Made by a program: the position numbers and the translations under genes | Shown: one piece after another, positions 22,405 through 29,532 of the stretch | Numbering within the stretch: position 1 is the first letter of the stretch | How the letters are laid out: each line of letters starts with the position of its first letter | Virus record (IMG/VR): IMGVR_UViG_3300025769_000582 | Coordinates: 1 to 29,532 of that record | DNA length: 29,532 bases | Strand: one strand, 5' to 3' | Origin: a virus | Notes under the pieces: model-generated | The model's input: only the letters and a program-made list of their open reading frames with translations | Told to the model about the DNA's origin: nothing | Databases searched by the model: none

Positions 22405-22405
22405 T
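22395..22405 (+). promoter_or_regulatory. TATATCTTA promoter box of the fibre operon
   Basis: TATATCTTA at 22395-22403 ends eight bases before ATG 22412, again implying an almost leaderless mRNA. It overlaps the end of the 38-residue frame. Confidence 0.5.
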
Positions 22406-22411
22406 ATAGGA

Positions 22412-23527
22412 ATGGATATTTTAAATGTAACAAAAGACTATGCAGACTGTCGATCAGGTGGAGCTGTTACAGAGCCTACTGGTGGAACTTGGGTTTCTGC
22501 TATTGCAATATATTTAGGTGCAACTGAACCGGTTAACGGCAGTTGGATCCAGGCCCTTTGTGAACAAGAAGGTGTTACTCAATCTGTTAATGGCAGTTGG
22601 GTACAGGCCTTAGCTGAAAGCTATGGTTTGACAGAGCCACTTAACGGAAGTTGGTGGTTTGCTATTGCTGATTATCAGTGTAACGCAGGTCCTAAGCCAC
22701 CACCACCATTTATTTGGAACTTAGATACTAGACGTTGGAACCTAGAAACTAGAACCTGGGATAATGGGGTTGTACCTTCTTTAGACCCTGATGCTCAAGC
22801 TTTCTTAACTGCTACTGGTATTAGTGATAATACACAAGAATTGGCTGTCAATCAGTTAGTACTTGATTTAAAAGCAGCTGCTATTTGGAATAAGATGACT
22901 GCAGTTTGGCCATTTGTCGGTGGTACTGCAACTACGCATAAGTATAATTTGATTGATCCACAAGATACTGATGCAGCGTATCGTATGACATTCAACGGTA
23001 CATTTTCACACGGTCCTAATGGAGCTGCAGCTGGAGGTACTTCAAGTGATTATGGTAATACACACTGGATTCCAAATGCTCAAACATTTACTAATGGTGT
23101 TCATTGGTCTGCTAATATTTATGCAGACGGTGGTGGTACTAACTATAATATGGGTATTGCACAATCTGGTGATTGGGCCCTAATCAATGCATTTATAGGT
23201 GCAACAGACTATTGGCAAGCAGGTACTGGTGGTTATCTAACTCACAATGGAGACAGTTCATTTGACTGGGTTGCAGGTACATCTAATGGTACAAACTTTA
23301 GAGCCCTTTATGATGATGGTGTTCAAGTTACATCAGATACTAACGGTGGTATTAATACTGCACAAACTATACCTGCATATGCATGGGCTGTTAACGCTGG
23401 TGGTACTCCTACTGGAAGTTCTAGAGATATTATGAACTTTATCACAATTGGTGAATACTTAGATGCGACCGAAATGTCAGCACTTTATACTGCTGTAACA
23501 AACTTTAATACAACACTAGGAAGATAA
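22412..23527 (+). CDS. Adhesin-like tail protein with Trp repeats and a lectin-like domain
   Basis: A 371-residue protein. Residues 20-91 hold four 18-residue repeats ([72 protein letters not shown]) with a fixed G-[ST]-W core. A Pro-rich linker (PKPPPPFIW) follows, and then a long domain that begins around residue 125. Its [17 protein letters not shown]...[11 protein letters not shown] and [14 protein letters not shown] blocks match a concanavalin-like domain widespread in marine phage tail proteins. The likely role is glycan binding on the host. It is the first gene of the fibre operon and has no collagen or YadA repeats, unlike the next two. Confidence 0.6.
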   Translation: MDILNVTKDYADCRSGGAVTEPTGGTWVSAIAIYLGATEPVNGSWIQALCEQEGVTQSVNGSWVQALAESYGLTEPLNGSWWFAIADYQCNAGPKPPPPFIWNLDTRRWNLETRTWDNGVVPSLDPDAQAFLTATGISDNTQELAVNQLVLDLKAAAIWNKMTAVWPFVGGTATTHKYNLIDPQDTDAAYRMTFNGTFSHGPNGAAAGGTSSDYGNTHWIPNAQTFTNGVHWSANIYADGGGTNYNMGIAQSGDWALINAFIGATDYWQAGTGGYLTHNGDSSFDWVAGTSNGTNFRALYDDGVQVTSDTNGGINTAQTIPAYAWAVNAGGTPTGSSRDIMNFITIGEYLDATEMSALYTAVTNFNTTLGR

Positions 23528-23528
23528 G

Positions 23529-25913
23529 ATGAGCGATTCTCTATTTAATAAGAAGATATGTAATACGTATCCAGGCATGATTAAGACGTGTGATAACACG
23601 CAATTAACTCCTATTGAAAAACCTTTATCTGACGGTGTTGGTAACCTTTTACCAATGTCAGCTGGTACTTGTAGTATTAGTTATGGTGGTATTCAAGATT
23701 TTACTAACGCAACTGTAGTTGGATTTGGTGCTGTAGGTCCTACTGGCCCAACTGGTCCGGTTGGTGCTACTGGTCCTGAAGGTCCTGCTGGTCCTGCTGG
23801 TGGAGCTACTGGAGCTACAGGTGCAACAGGCCCGCAAGGTGCACAAGGTACTGCTGGTTTAAACGGTGTTGCTGGTCCAACTGGCGCTACTGGTGCTACT
23901 GGAGCTCAAGGCTTACAAGGTGCTACTGGAGCTCAAGGTCTTCAAGGTCTACAAGGAGCAACAGGTCCACAGGGATTACAAGGTGCTACCGGACTAACTG
24001 GAGCCACTGGTACACAAGGAGCAACCGGAGCCACAGGAGCTCAGGGTAATACTGGAGCAACCGGTGCACAAGGACTACAAGGTTTACAAGGTGCTACTGG
24101 AGCTCAAGGAGATGATGGAGCTACAGGTGCACAAGGTCCGCAAGGCTTTCAAGGTCTACAAGGAGCAACGGGAGCTCAAGGTCTTCAAGGCTTACAAGGA
24201 GCTACTGGAGCGCAAGGCTTACAAGGCGCAACTGGCGCTACCGGTGCTGATTCTACTGTTCCTGGACCTACTGGTCCTACTGGTTTAACAGGACCGCAAG
24301 GATTTCAAGGTCTACAAGGAGCAACTGGTTTACAAGGTGCTACTGGAGCAACTGGTGCTGATTCAACAGTACCTGGTCCTACTGGACCTACAGGTGCTAC
24401 TGGAGCACAAGGATTTCAAGGTTTACAAGGAGCAACAGGAGCAACAGGTCCACAAGGCTTTCAAGGCTTACAAGGTGCTACTGGAGCCCAAGGAGATGAT
24501 GGAGCAACAGGTCCACAAGGCTTTCAAGGCTTACAAGGTGCTACTGGAGCTACTGGTGCTGATTCAACAGTGCCTGGTCCGACAGGTCCGCAAGGCTTAC
24601 AAGGAGCTACCGGTGCAACTGGTTTACAAGGTGCTACTGGAGCTAGCGGCGCTGATTCAACAGTACCTGGCCCTACTGGTCCACAAGGATTTCAGGGTCT
24701 ACAAGGAGCAACGGGAGCAACGGGTCCTCAGGGTCAAATCGGAGCCACTGGAGCAACCGGACCTGTAGGACCACAAGGTAATGATGGTGTTGCTGGCTTA
24801 GTTGTAGGTTCAATTCCTGGTAACTCTATGAGATCAGCAGATCATTTAACTAATGTAAATAGTATTGCTTTATGTACACATAGTATTGCTTTAGGAAGTG
24901 GCGCTGCTGCATGTGGAACTAGCTCAATTGCAATAGGTACTTCAGCAATATCATATATGTATGAAGGTATTACAATTGGTACAAAGGCTGAAGCACACTG
25001 TTGCTGCAGCATTGCTATTGGATCTAATGCTTGTAGTTTTGGACTAGATCAAATAACTATAGGTTGTTGTAATCTTAATTATGGTAATACCACAGTTTTG
25101 ATTGGTGATAGTAACTGGTCTTGTGTTTCAACTGGTGTAATCATTGGTTCAAATAACCAACTTTGTAATCCTGCAACATGCAATAATGTAGTAATAGGCC
25201 GAGATAATTGCCAAGGTGGTAATCTTGGTGTAATGATCGGTGATTGTAACACTAATTGTTTTAGTTATGGCGTTAATATAGGTTCTTGTGCTAATAGTAA
25301 TGGTGGAAGCGGAGTATCAATTGGTAGAAATACAATTTCAGGTAGTGATTCAGTTGCTATAGGATGTGGATCAAATTCAAATGCAATAGCATCTGGCAAT
25401 GTTGCTATAGGTGAAAGTGCATGTATTATTGCAGGTGTTGATAATATTGCAATCGGCCATAGTGTTAAAGTATGTGGAGTTAATGGAAGCAATCAAAATA
25501 TAGTTTTAGGATACTTAAGCTGCAGTGACGGTGATAGCTCTATTTCTATTGGTGATGTTACACGAGCAATGTGGGATCACAGTATTGCTATTGGTCGATT
25601 AGCTTCAACTTGTTGTATCGACTCTGTTTCTATTGGATGTAGTGCTCTTGCTTGCAGAAGCAGTGTAGCTATTGGAAAAGGTGCTAGTTCAACTGGTACT
25701 TGTAGTATCGCGATTGGACATAATTCATCTGCAACTACATTTAGTTATGCAATCGGTAGAGATATAGTAGCTAGCAGAGTCAATGTATTAACTACTTGTG
25801 AATTACAAACTTGCGGAAATGGTCGAGGCCTGATAGTTCGCACGCCAGACGGCACACAAGATTACAGAATCGCTGTAGACAACAGTGGTAACTTAACAAT
25901 AACAGCTGTATAA
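23529..25913 (+). CDS. Collagen-like / YadA-like tail fibre 1
   Basis: A 794-residue fibre. Residues 1-66 are a likely virion-anchoring head with [13 protein letters not shown], shared with the next gene. Residues 67-424 are a Gly-X-Y collagen-like region of about 118 triplets rich in GAT, GPQ, GLQ and GFQ; four GADSTVPGP interruptions break the phase. From about 437 to 745 runs a left-handed-roll head of YadA type (repeats of SIAIG/VAIG with 13-19 spacing), then a C-terminal module (LTTCELQTC...TPDG...VDNSGN). It would form a trimeric fibre for host recognition. The YadA part has 26 cysteines in about 355 residues, which is unusual. Confidence 0.8.
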   Translation: MSDSLFNKKICNTYPGMIKTCDNTQLTPIEKPLSDGVGNLLPMSAGTCSISYGGIQDFTNATVVGFGAVGPTGPTGPVGATGPEGPAGPAGGATGATGATGPQGAQGTAGLNGVAGPTGATGATGAQGLQGATGAQGLQGLQGATGPQGLQGATGLTGATGTQGATGATGAQGNTGATGAQGLQGLQGATGAQGDDGATGAQGPQGFQGLQGATGAQGLQGLQGATGAQGLQGATGATGADSTVPGPTGPTGLTGPQGFQGLQGATGLQGATGATGADSTVPGPTGPTGATGAQGFQGLQGATGATGPQGFQGLQGATGAQGDDGATGPQGFQGLQGATGATGADSTVPGPTGPQGLQGATGATGLQGATGASGADSTVPGPTGPQGFQGLQGATGATGPQGQIGATGATGPVGPQGNDGVAGLVVGSIPGNSMRSADHLTNVNSIALCTHSIALGSGAAACGTSSIAIGTSAISYMYEGITIGTKAEAHCCCSIAIGSNACSFGLDQITIGCCNLNYGNTTVLIGDSNWSCVSTGVIIGSNNQLCNPATCNNVVIGRDNCQGGNLGVMIGDCNTNCFSYGVNIGSCANSNGGSGVSIGRNTISGSDSVAIGCGSNSNAIASGNVAIGESACIIAGVDNIAIGHSVKVCGVNGSNQNIVLGYLSCSDGDSSISIGDVTRAMWDHSIAIGRLASTCCIDSVSIGCSALACRSSVAIGKGASSTGTCSIAIGHNSSATTFSYAIGRDIVASRVNVLTTCELQTCGNGRGLIVRTPDGTQDYRIAVDNSGNLTITAV
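23727..24797. repeat. DNA-level short repeats encoding the collagen-like region
   Basis: Nearly repeating GGT-GCT-ACT-GGA and CAA-GGC-TTA-CAA-GGT blocks, with longer units containing GADSTVPGP at four places. Synonymous codons vary between units, so the repeats are older than a recent expansion, yet they remain able to recombine in length. Confidence 0.75.
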
Positions 25914-25930
25914 ATAAAAAAACAAAACTC

Positions 25931-27973
25931 ATGGGTTTAGGATTAAACGGATGTCAAATTGACGCAACGTACCCAGGTCTGATAAAGACTTGCGACAATT
26001 CGGCAGTAACTTCAACATACAAGCCAATCACTGATGGTAATGGTAATGATCTGCCAGTACAAGTGAGCAGCTTGGGTACAAAATTTACAGGTGACGCCGA
26101 CTTTACAGGCGCAACAGTGACAGGCATTCCTGCAGGTCCAACTGGTCCAACTGGACCAACTGGAGCTCCAGGTCCTACAGGTGCTCAAGGCGCTACAGGT
26201 GCAAGTTTAACATATGATCTTGCATCAACACAGAACGCATCTGATGTGGATGTGACCTTAACTGGTAGTGATCTTTCAGTAGATACTGTTAAATTAGTTG
26301 CAGGTACTAATATCACATTAACTGATAGTGGTTCAAATGCAATAACTATTGACGCAGCAGGCGGTGGTGGAGCTGCAGGTTTGGTGAATGGTACTGGAGC
26401 TGACTCGTTAAAGAACGCTGATAGCTTAGTGACTACACCGGCAGCTGCAGATGGTACTTGCTCAATTGCGTTAGGTAATGCAGCTTGTGCAACAGGCAAA
26501 GATACAATTGCGATTGGTAATGGAGCACGTGCCACAAGTTCATGCAATTCAATTACAATTGGTTTAAACGCCTGTGATACAGGACTACAAAAAGGTATTG
26601 CAATTGGTGCTAATACTAAAGCAGGTTGTACAGGTAATGGTTCATATCGTGGGATGGCAATAGGGGATGCAGCTCAAGGAACTGGTACTGAATCTATTGC
26701 GATCGGTTTAAGTGCTAACACGTGTCTTTACACGTATGGTATCGCAATCGGTAGAGGTACATGCACAACAGCTCAGCAGGCTATCGCAATCGGTGCTAAT
26801 GTTTCTGCCTCTCGCGCCTGCGCTTTAACAACTTGCGAGATTGAACTTTGCACTGCAGGTGGAGGCATTTACTTGACTACTCCTGATGGTCTGGCCCAAC
26901 CTAAATTGACTGTTGATAACTCTTGTGCGCTCTTAGTTGATGGCACACCAGTTGGAGGTGGTGGTGGAGCTGCAGGTTTAGTGAATGGTACTGGAGCTGA
27001 CTCGTTAAAGAACGCTGATAGTTTAGTAACTCTTCCTGCAACCGCATTAGGTGCATGTTCAATTGCTTTAGGTGATAATGCTTGTGTGGTTCAAGAGTGT
27101 GGTATTGCAATTGGTATTGGAAGTATTGCACAAGGTGGTCGTGGTATTAATATTGGAGCAAATTCTACGAGCCAGTCAAGTGTAAATCAAAATACTGCAG
27201 TAGGTGCTAAAACATATGTTGGAGCTGGTGCTACTGCATTTGGTACATTAGCATGCGCATCTGGTGTAAACTCAATTGCAATCGGTGCACAGTGTAATTA
27301 TTCTTTTACAGCTGCATCTGCTCTTGCTACTCAAATTGGTTCAATTGCAATCGGCAGTTGCGCATCAGCTCTTCAAGCTAATACAGTTGTAATTGGTAAT
27401 GCAACAGTTACTACTCTTGCAGCTTCTGGCGTAGCTATTGGTAATGGAGCATGCACTTCAAATGGAGAAGGTGTTGCAATTGGTTCATCTGCTAGATCTA
27501 TAAATAATAGAGGTGTTGCAATTGGTAGAAACTCATGTGCACAAGGACCATTAGGGATATCTTTAGGCAATTATTCAAGAGCTTGTGGTAATAATGCTAT
27601 TTCTATTGGTGGCGCTGGAGCATCTGTAAGCGGTGGAGCTTTAGCAAATTATGCAATTTCAATTGGTTCTGGTAATAGCGTTTCATTAGCTAATGCTGAA
27701 GGTAGTATTGCTATCGGTGGTAACACTAATAGCAATTCTAACTGTGCTACTGGTACTTGCGCTATTGCAATTGGTTTAGATGCTCAATCTACTGGTATTA
27801 GTTCTATTGCTATTGGTCCTGCAGTTGTAGCTACTAGACAAGATACTTTAACTACTTGCCAATTAGAAGCTTGCGTAGCTGGTAAAGGTGTAGTAGTAAC
27901 TTCACCAGACGGACTAACAACTTTAGGTATAGGTATTGATAACAGTGGCAATATCGTCACTTACACACCTTGA
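25931..27973 (+). CDS. Collagen-like / YadA-like tail fibre 2 (paralogue of fibre 1)
   Basis: A 680-residue fibre with the same plan as fibre 1 but a much shorter collagen segment (about 25 residues, '[20 protein letters not shown]'). The head region shares A-T-Y-P-G-L-I-K-T-C-D-N and the 'F-T-G-D-A-D-F-T-G-A-T-V-T-G' type turn with fibre 1. After an intermediate linker come two arrays of YadA-type repeats separated by a copy of the C-terminal module (LTTCEIELC...TPDG...VDNSC). A GGGG-A-A-G-L-V-N-G-T-G-A-D-S-L-K-N linker begins each array and occurs twice, 199 residues apart. The true C-terminus carries another copy of the module. About 24 cysteines lie in the roll region. A second receptor-binding fibre or a different fibre position is likely. 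Confidence 0.78.
   Translation: MGLGLNGCQIDATYPGLIKTCDNSAVTSTYKPITDGNGNDLPVQVSSLGTKFTGDADFTGATVTGIPAGPTGPTGPTGAPGPTGAQGATGASLTYDLASTQNASDVDVTLTGSDLSVDTVKLVAGTNITLTDSGSNAITIDAAGGGGAAGLVNGTGADSLKNADSLVTTPAAADGTCSIALGNAACATGKDTIAIGNGARATSSCNSITIGLNACDTGLQKGIAIGANTKAGCTGNGSYRGMAIGDAAQGTGTESIAIGLSANTCLYTYGIAIGRGTCTTAQQAIAIGANVSASRACALTTCEIELCTAGGGIYLTTPDGLAQPKLTVDNSCALLVDGTPVGGGGGAAGLVNGTGADSLKNADSLVTLPATALGACSIALGDNACVVQECGIAIGIGSIAQGGRGINIGANSTSQSSVNQNTAVGAKTYVGAGATAFGTLACASGVNSIAIGAQCNYSFTAASALATQIGSIAIGSCASALQANTVVIGNATVTTLAASGVAIGNGACTSNGEGVAIGSSARSINNRGVAIGRNSCAQGPLGISLGNYSRACGNNAISIGGAGASVSGGALANYAISIGSGNSVSLANAEGSIAIGGNTNSNSNCATGTCAIAIGLDAQSTGISSIAIGPAVVATRQDTLTTCQLEACVAGKGVVVTSPDGLTTLGIGIDNSGNIVTYTP
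26363..26434. repeat. 72-bp direct repeat in fibre 2, copy 1 (copy 2 at 26960-27031)
   Basis: 26363-26434 and 26960-27031 match at 69 of 72 bases at an offset of 597 (199 codons). Each encodes the GGGAAGLVNGTGADSLKNAD linker. The three differences are synonymous. This marks a tandem module duplication within the fibre. Confidence 0.85.
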
Positions 27974-28011
27974 TACATAACTTAATTTAAATTAAAAAAC
28001 AACATAATATT

Positions 28012-28317
28012 ATGGCTTTAAACGTAACAGGAAACTTCGAGCTACCAACTGGTCAGACCTTGACACAAGTATACGCTCGTACAAATGCAGCTCTTTCTTT
28101 AGAAGGAAACCAAGTAATGGCTTACCCAGAATTTTGGGTAGATGAAGCAGCTTTTACCACTCGTAAAGATAACTTGAGAATTGATATTCGTGCTGACTTC
28201 TCTTATCAATATGATCGTGTACAAGACGGTGCTGACATCTTAGCTTTTTCAAACCAAAAGGTAAAGGAGACTCTTGAGTCTTTAGGTTTTACTGCAGAAA
28301 TCGTAGAACTAGACTAA
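28012..28317 (+). CDS. Small protein following the fibres, unknown
   Basis: A 101-residue soluble protein with an N-terminal Gly-Asn-Phe-Glu beta pattern and a C-terminal helix (NQKVKETLESLGFTAEIVEL). It resembles the small conserved proteins found next to fibre and holin genes in Bacteroidota phages, but I cannot assign a function; a fibre-assembly or minor-tail role is possible. Its last base is the first base of the holin-like gene (TAATG overlap at 28317). Confidence 0.5.
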   Translation: MALNVTGNFELPTGQTLTQVYARTNAALSLEGNQVMAYPEFWVDEAAFTTRKDNLRIDIRADFSYQYDRVQDGADILAFSNQKVKETLESLGFTAEIVELD

Positions 28318-28499
28318 TGTTTGGTAAAGATCAAATCTTTGCGTTTATCAGACACGCGCTTACTTTGGCAGGCGGTGTTTTGGTAACCAAAGGTATCGTC
28401 GATGAGGCCTCTATGCTAGAAGCAGTAGGAGCTATCATTACACTTTTAGGTTTTGGATGGAGTTTTAAAGATAAAGCTGATAGAAAGTTAGATAAATAA
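28317..28499 (+). CDS. Holin-like membrane protein (Pam3-gp28-like)
   Basis: A 60-residue protein with two hydrophobic segments (about 10-25 and 33-50) and a strongly basic tail (KDKADRKLDK). The N-terminal 'FIRHALTLAGGVLVTKGIVD' and the second 'AIITLLGFGWSF' match the Pam3-gp28-like putative holin family of Bacteroidota phages. Holins form membrane lesions that time lysis. It ends the fibre operon, just before the 28550 terminator, the right place for a lysis gene. No endolysin was identified beside it. Confidence 0.65.
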   Translation: MFGKDQIFAFIRHALTLAGGVLVTKGIVDEASMLEAVGAIITLLGFGWSFKDKADRKLDK

Positions 28500-28502
28500 C
28501 TT

Positions 28503-28523
28503 GTTCAAGAATAATCTTTGAAC
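28503..28523 (+). promoter_or_regulatory. Hairpin between the holin-like gene and the terminator
   Basis: GTTCAAGA-ATAA-TCTTTGAAC can pair as an eight-base-pair stem with one bulged T. No T run follows, so it is not itself a terminator; it may be a processing site or stabiliser of the fibre/holin mRNA 3' end. Confidence 0.35.
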
Positions 28524-28549
28524 GAAACTTGTCGCCAATTATTACTGAA

Positions 28550-28584
28550 AGAGCTCTGGATTAGGCCCCAGAGCTCTTTTTTTT
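28550..28584 (+). terminator. Strong terminator after the holin-like gene
   Basis: AGAGCTCTGG (28550-28559) pairs perfectly with CCAGAGCTCT (28568-28577), with an eight-base loop and T run to 28584. It closes the fibre/holin operon and lies only 17 bases before the DUF6165-like start. Confidence 0.9.
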
Positions 28585-28600
28585 GCTAGATACATACCAT

Positions 28601-29005
28601 ATGGTAACAATTAATATTTCTTATGGTGAATTGGCAGACCGATTGACTATTCTACGCTTAAAAAAGGAGATGATACTAGACCCTGAAAAGCGGCATTGGA
28701 TAGATCAAGAGCTGCCAGTTTTAGAACGTAAATGGGACAACGCATTAAAAGATGCACAAATCAAGACTACTGATGAAAATCTTGAAGCGGCTAAAAAGGA
28801 GATTATTAAACTCGGATGGATTAATAAAAACTTGTGGCAAATAGAGGACCAAATAAGAGAGTATGAAAAAGGTGGTGAATTTGGAGTCCCTTTCATTCAC
28901 TTAGCACGTCAAGTCTATCAGACTAATGATAAAAGATATGAATCTAAACAAAAGATTGATAAACTACTAAACAGTTTTATAAGAGAACAAAAATCATACA
29001 ACTAA
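28601..29005 (+). CDS. DUF6165-like protein
   Basis: A 134-residue protein from ATG 28601; an in-frame TTG at 28583 lies within the terminator's T run and is rejected. The N-terminus NISYGELADRLTILRLKKEM matches the 'I-S-x-G-E-x-x-D-K-L-T-I-L' opening of DUF6165, and the rest is a long helical region. DUF6165 genes often lie in glycosyltransferase clusters of Gram-negative bacteria; biochemical function is unknown to me. Here it shares one base with the glycosyltransferase start (TAATG), so both are translated together. A plausible helper of that enzyme. No obvious promoter lies between the terminator and the ATG. Confidence 0.65.
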   Translation: MVTINISYGELADRLTILRLKKEMILDPEKRHWIDQELPVLERKWDNALKDAQIKTTDENLEAAKKEIIKLGWINKNLWQIEDQIREYEKGGEFGVPFIHLARQVYQTNDKRYESKQKIDKLLNSFIREQKSYN

Positions 29006-29532
29006 TGAGTAAAATTTTAATAGGTATTGAAGGAGGTGCAGGCAAGCACATTACAGCCTCAAGTGTAATTAAACAAATGCATGAAGAAGGACACGAAGTC
29101 CATGTGATGGCCGCATGGCCACAAATCCTTCAGGGCAATCCTTATATAGCCAGATTACACGAATGGCAAAGGAGTGAGTATTTAATTGAGAGATTTAACG
29201 AGTACGATCAGGTGATCCTAGATGACCCCTATAGGCAACGTCCTTTTTTACAAGGAGAGCTTAATCTGGCTCAAACTTGGTTTTGGATGTGGGACGGCCG
29301 CTTAGTCTCAAGAGAAGACGCTATTCCAGATTATTGGATTACACTAGCCGAAGAACAAGAGATTAACACATTCATTCAAGCAATAGAAAAGCCGATCATG
29401 GTAGTGCAAACTAATGGTGGCCAACATCAAGGCTGGGCTTGGACCAAGGACATTCCGCTACCTGAAGCTGCACAAGTCTTGAACCACTTCGCAGAAGAGT
29501 ATGAGATCATTCATCTAAGACAAAAAGGGCAA
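29005..29532 (+). CDS. GT9-like glycosyltransferase, N-terminal part (continues at base 1)
   Basis: The frame opens at ATG 29005 and is still open after 176 codons at the window end, where it joins in phase to base 163 of the window (29370 + 163). The N-terminus KILIGIEGGAGKHITASSVI is the Rossmann-like start of a GT-B glycosyltransferase, with Gly residues at the expected phosphate-contact loop. The whole protein would be 288 residues. See the entry at 1-501 for the nucleotide-sugar half. Overlaps the DUF6165-like gene by one base. Phage glycosyltransferases commonly alter host surface glycans; this one's acceptor is unknown. Confidence 0.75.
   Translation, partial: MSKILIGIEGGAGKHITASSVIKQMHEEGHEVHVMAAWPQILQGNPYIARLHEWQRSEYLIERFNEYDQVILDDPYRQRPFLQGELNLAQTWFWMWDGRLVSREDAIPDYWITLAEEQEINTFIQAIEKPIMVVQTNGGQHQGWAWTKDIPLPEAAQVLNHFAEEYEIIHLRQKGQ
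29371..29532. repeat. Contig-end overlap, right copy (pairs with 1-162)
   Basis: Matches 1-162 with seven differences in its first 36 bases and none in the last 126. See the left copy. Confidence 0.93.

Noticed and set aside
23727-24797. Dense short DNA repeats resembling a CRISPR or satellite array
   Set aside because: The repeats are the codons of a collagen-like Gly-X-Y region in one open frame, with synonymous variation; there are no spacers and no cas genes.
26185-26547. 120-codon minus-strand open frame inside fibre 2
   Set aside because: Shadow of Gly/Ala/Thr-rich repeat codons; low-complexity product.
23529-27973. Diversity-generating retroelement targeting the fibres
   Set aside because: No reverse transcriptase gene and no template-like repeat with A-biased changes was seen anywhere in the window.
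28583-28600. TTG start of the DUF6165-like gene inside the terminator T run
   Set aside because: ATG 28601 gives the family-typical start and lies outside the terminator.
1-29532. tRNA genes, integrase, or lysogeny repressor
   Set aside because: No cloverleaf-like sequence, tyrosine or serine recombinase motif, or repressor/operator layout could be recognised.

Overview
The window is essentially one complete tailed-phage genome. The last 162 bases (29371-29532) repeat the first 162, and a glycosyltransferase gene runs off the right end and continues in frame at the left end. The unit length is therefore about 29,370 bp, and the contig is circular or circularly permuted. The host is probably a member of the Bacteroidota. 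Gene starts lack Shine-Dalgarno sequences and often follow A-rich stretches. The putative -7 boxes (TATATCTTA, TATATTAG) resemble the Bacteroidota TAnnTTTG type. Several proteins (SF3-like helicase, sigma-like protein, DUF6712-like connector, XkdF-like protease, YadA/collagen fibres) resemble families I know from flavobacterial and other Bacteroidota phages. No integrase, repressor, tRNA or DNA polymerase was recognised, which suggests a lytic, siphovirus-like phage that relies on the host for most replication functions.

Layout (plus strand unless stated). 1-501: 3' part of a GT9-like glycosyltransferase. 502-850: noncoding, with two tandem terminators and an early leader. 851-2986: a winged-helix protein, an unknown protein and a primase/helicase-type ATPase. 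2983-3152: an iteron-rich, AT-rich inverted-repeat region that could be the replication origin. 3206-5149: small genes, including a sigma-factor-like protein and a CPxC membrane protein. 5158-6773: small and large terminase. 6774-7385 (minus): a GNAT-like protein. 7505-12692: tail-completion and tail genes. 12728-16573: tape measure, maturation protease and a small membrane protein. 16650-18685: scaffold-like protein, major capsid and probable tail tube, closed by a terminator. 18719-20058 (minus): an AAA+ ATPase and a zinc-finger-like protein, a cassette inside the structural genes. 20193-22404: portal and connector. 22412-27973: three adhesin or fibre genes. 28012-28499: a small protein and a holin-like protein, then a terminator. 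28601-29532: a DUF6165-like protein and the 5' part of the glycosyltransferase.

Regulation appears modular. Five plus-strand structural blocks begin just after a TATATCTT(A/T) box, in three cases so close to the ATG that the mRNA would be nearly leaderless. The two minus-strand units share a different, almost identical 16-bp box (TTACA[G/T]AGCTAATATA on the plus strand). The sigma-like protein at 4131-4703 is the obvious candidate for switching between promoter classes.

Points that deserve most attention are the paired minus-strand promoters with the inserted AAA+/zinc cassette, the GTAACA iteron region, the cysteine-rich YadA-like fibres, and the uneven excess of GGCC. No endolysin could be recognised. 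All functional calls come from reading motifs by eye; no database search was run.
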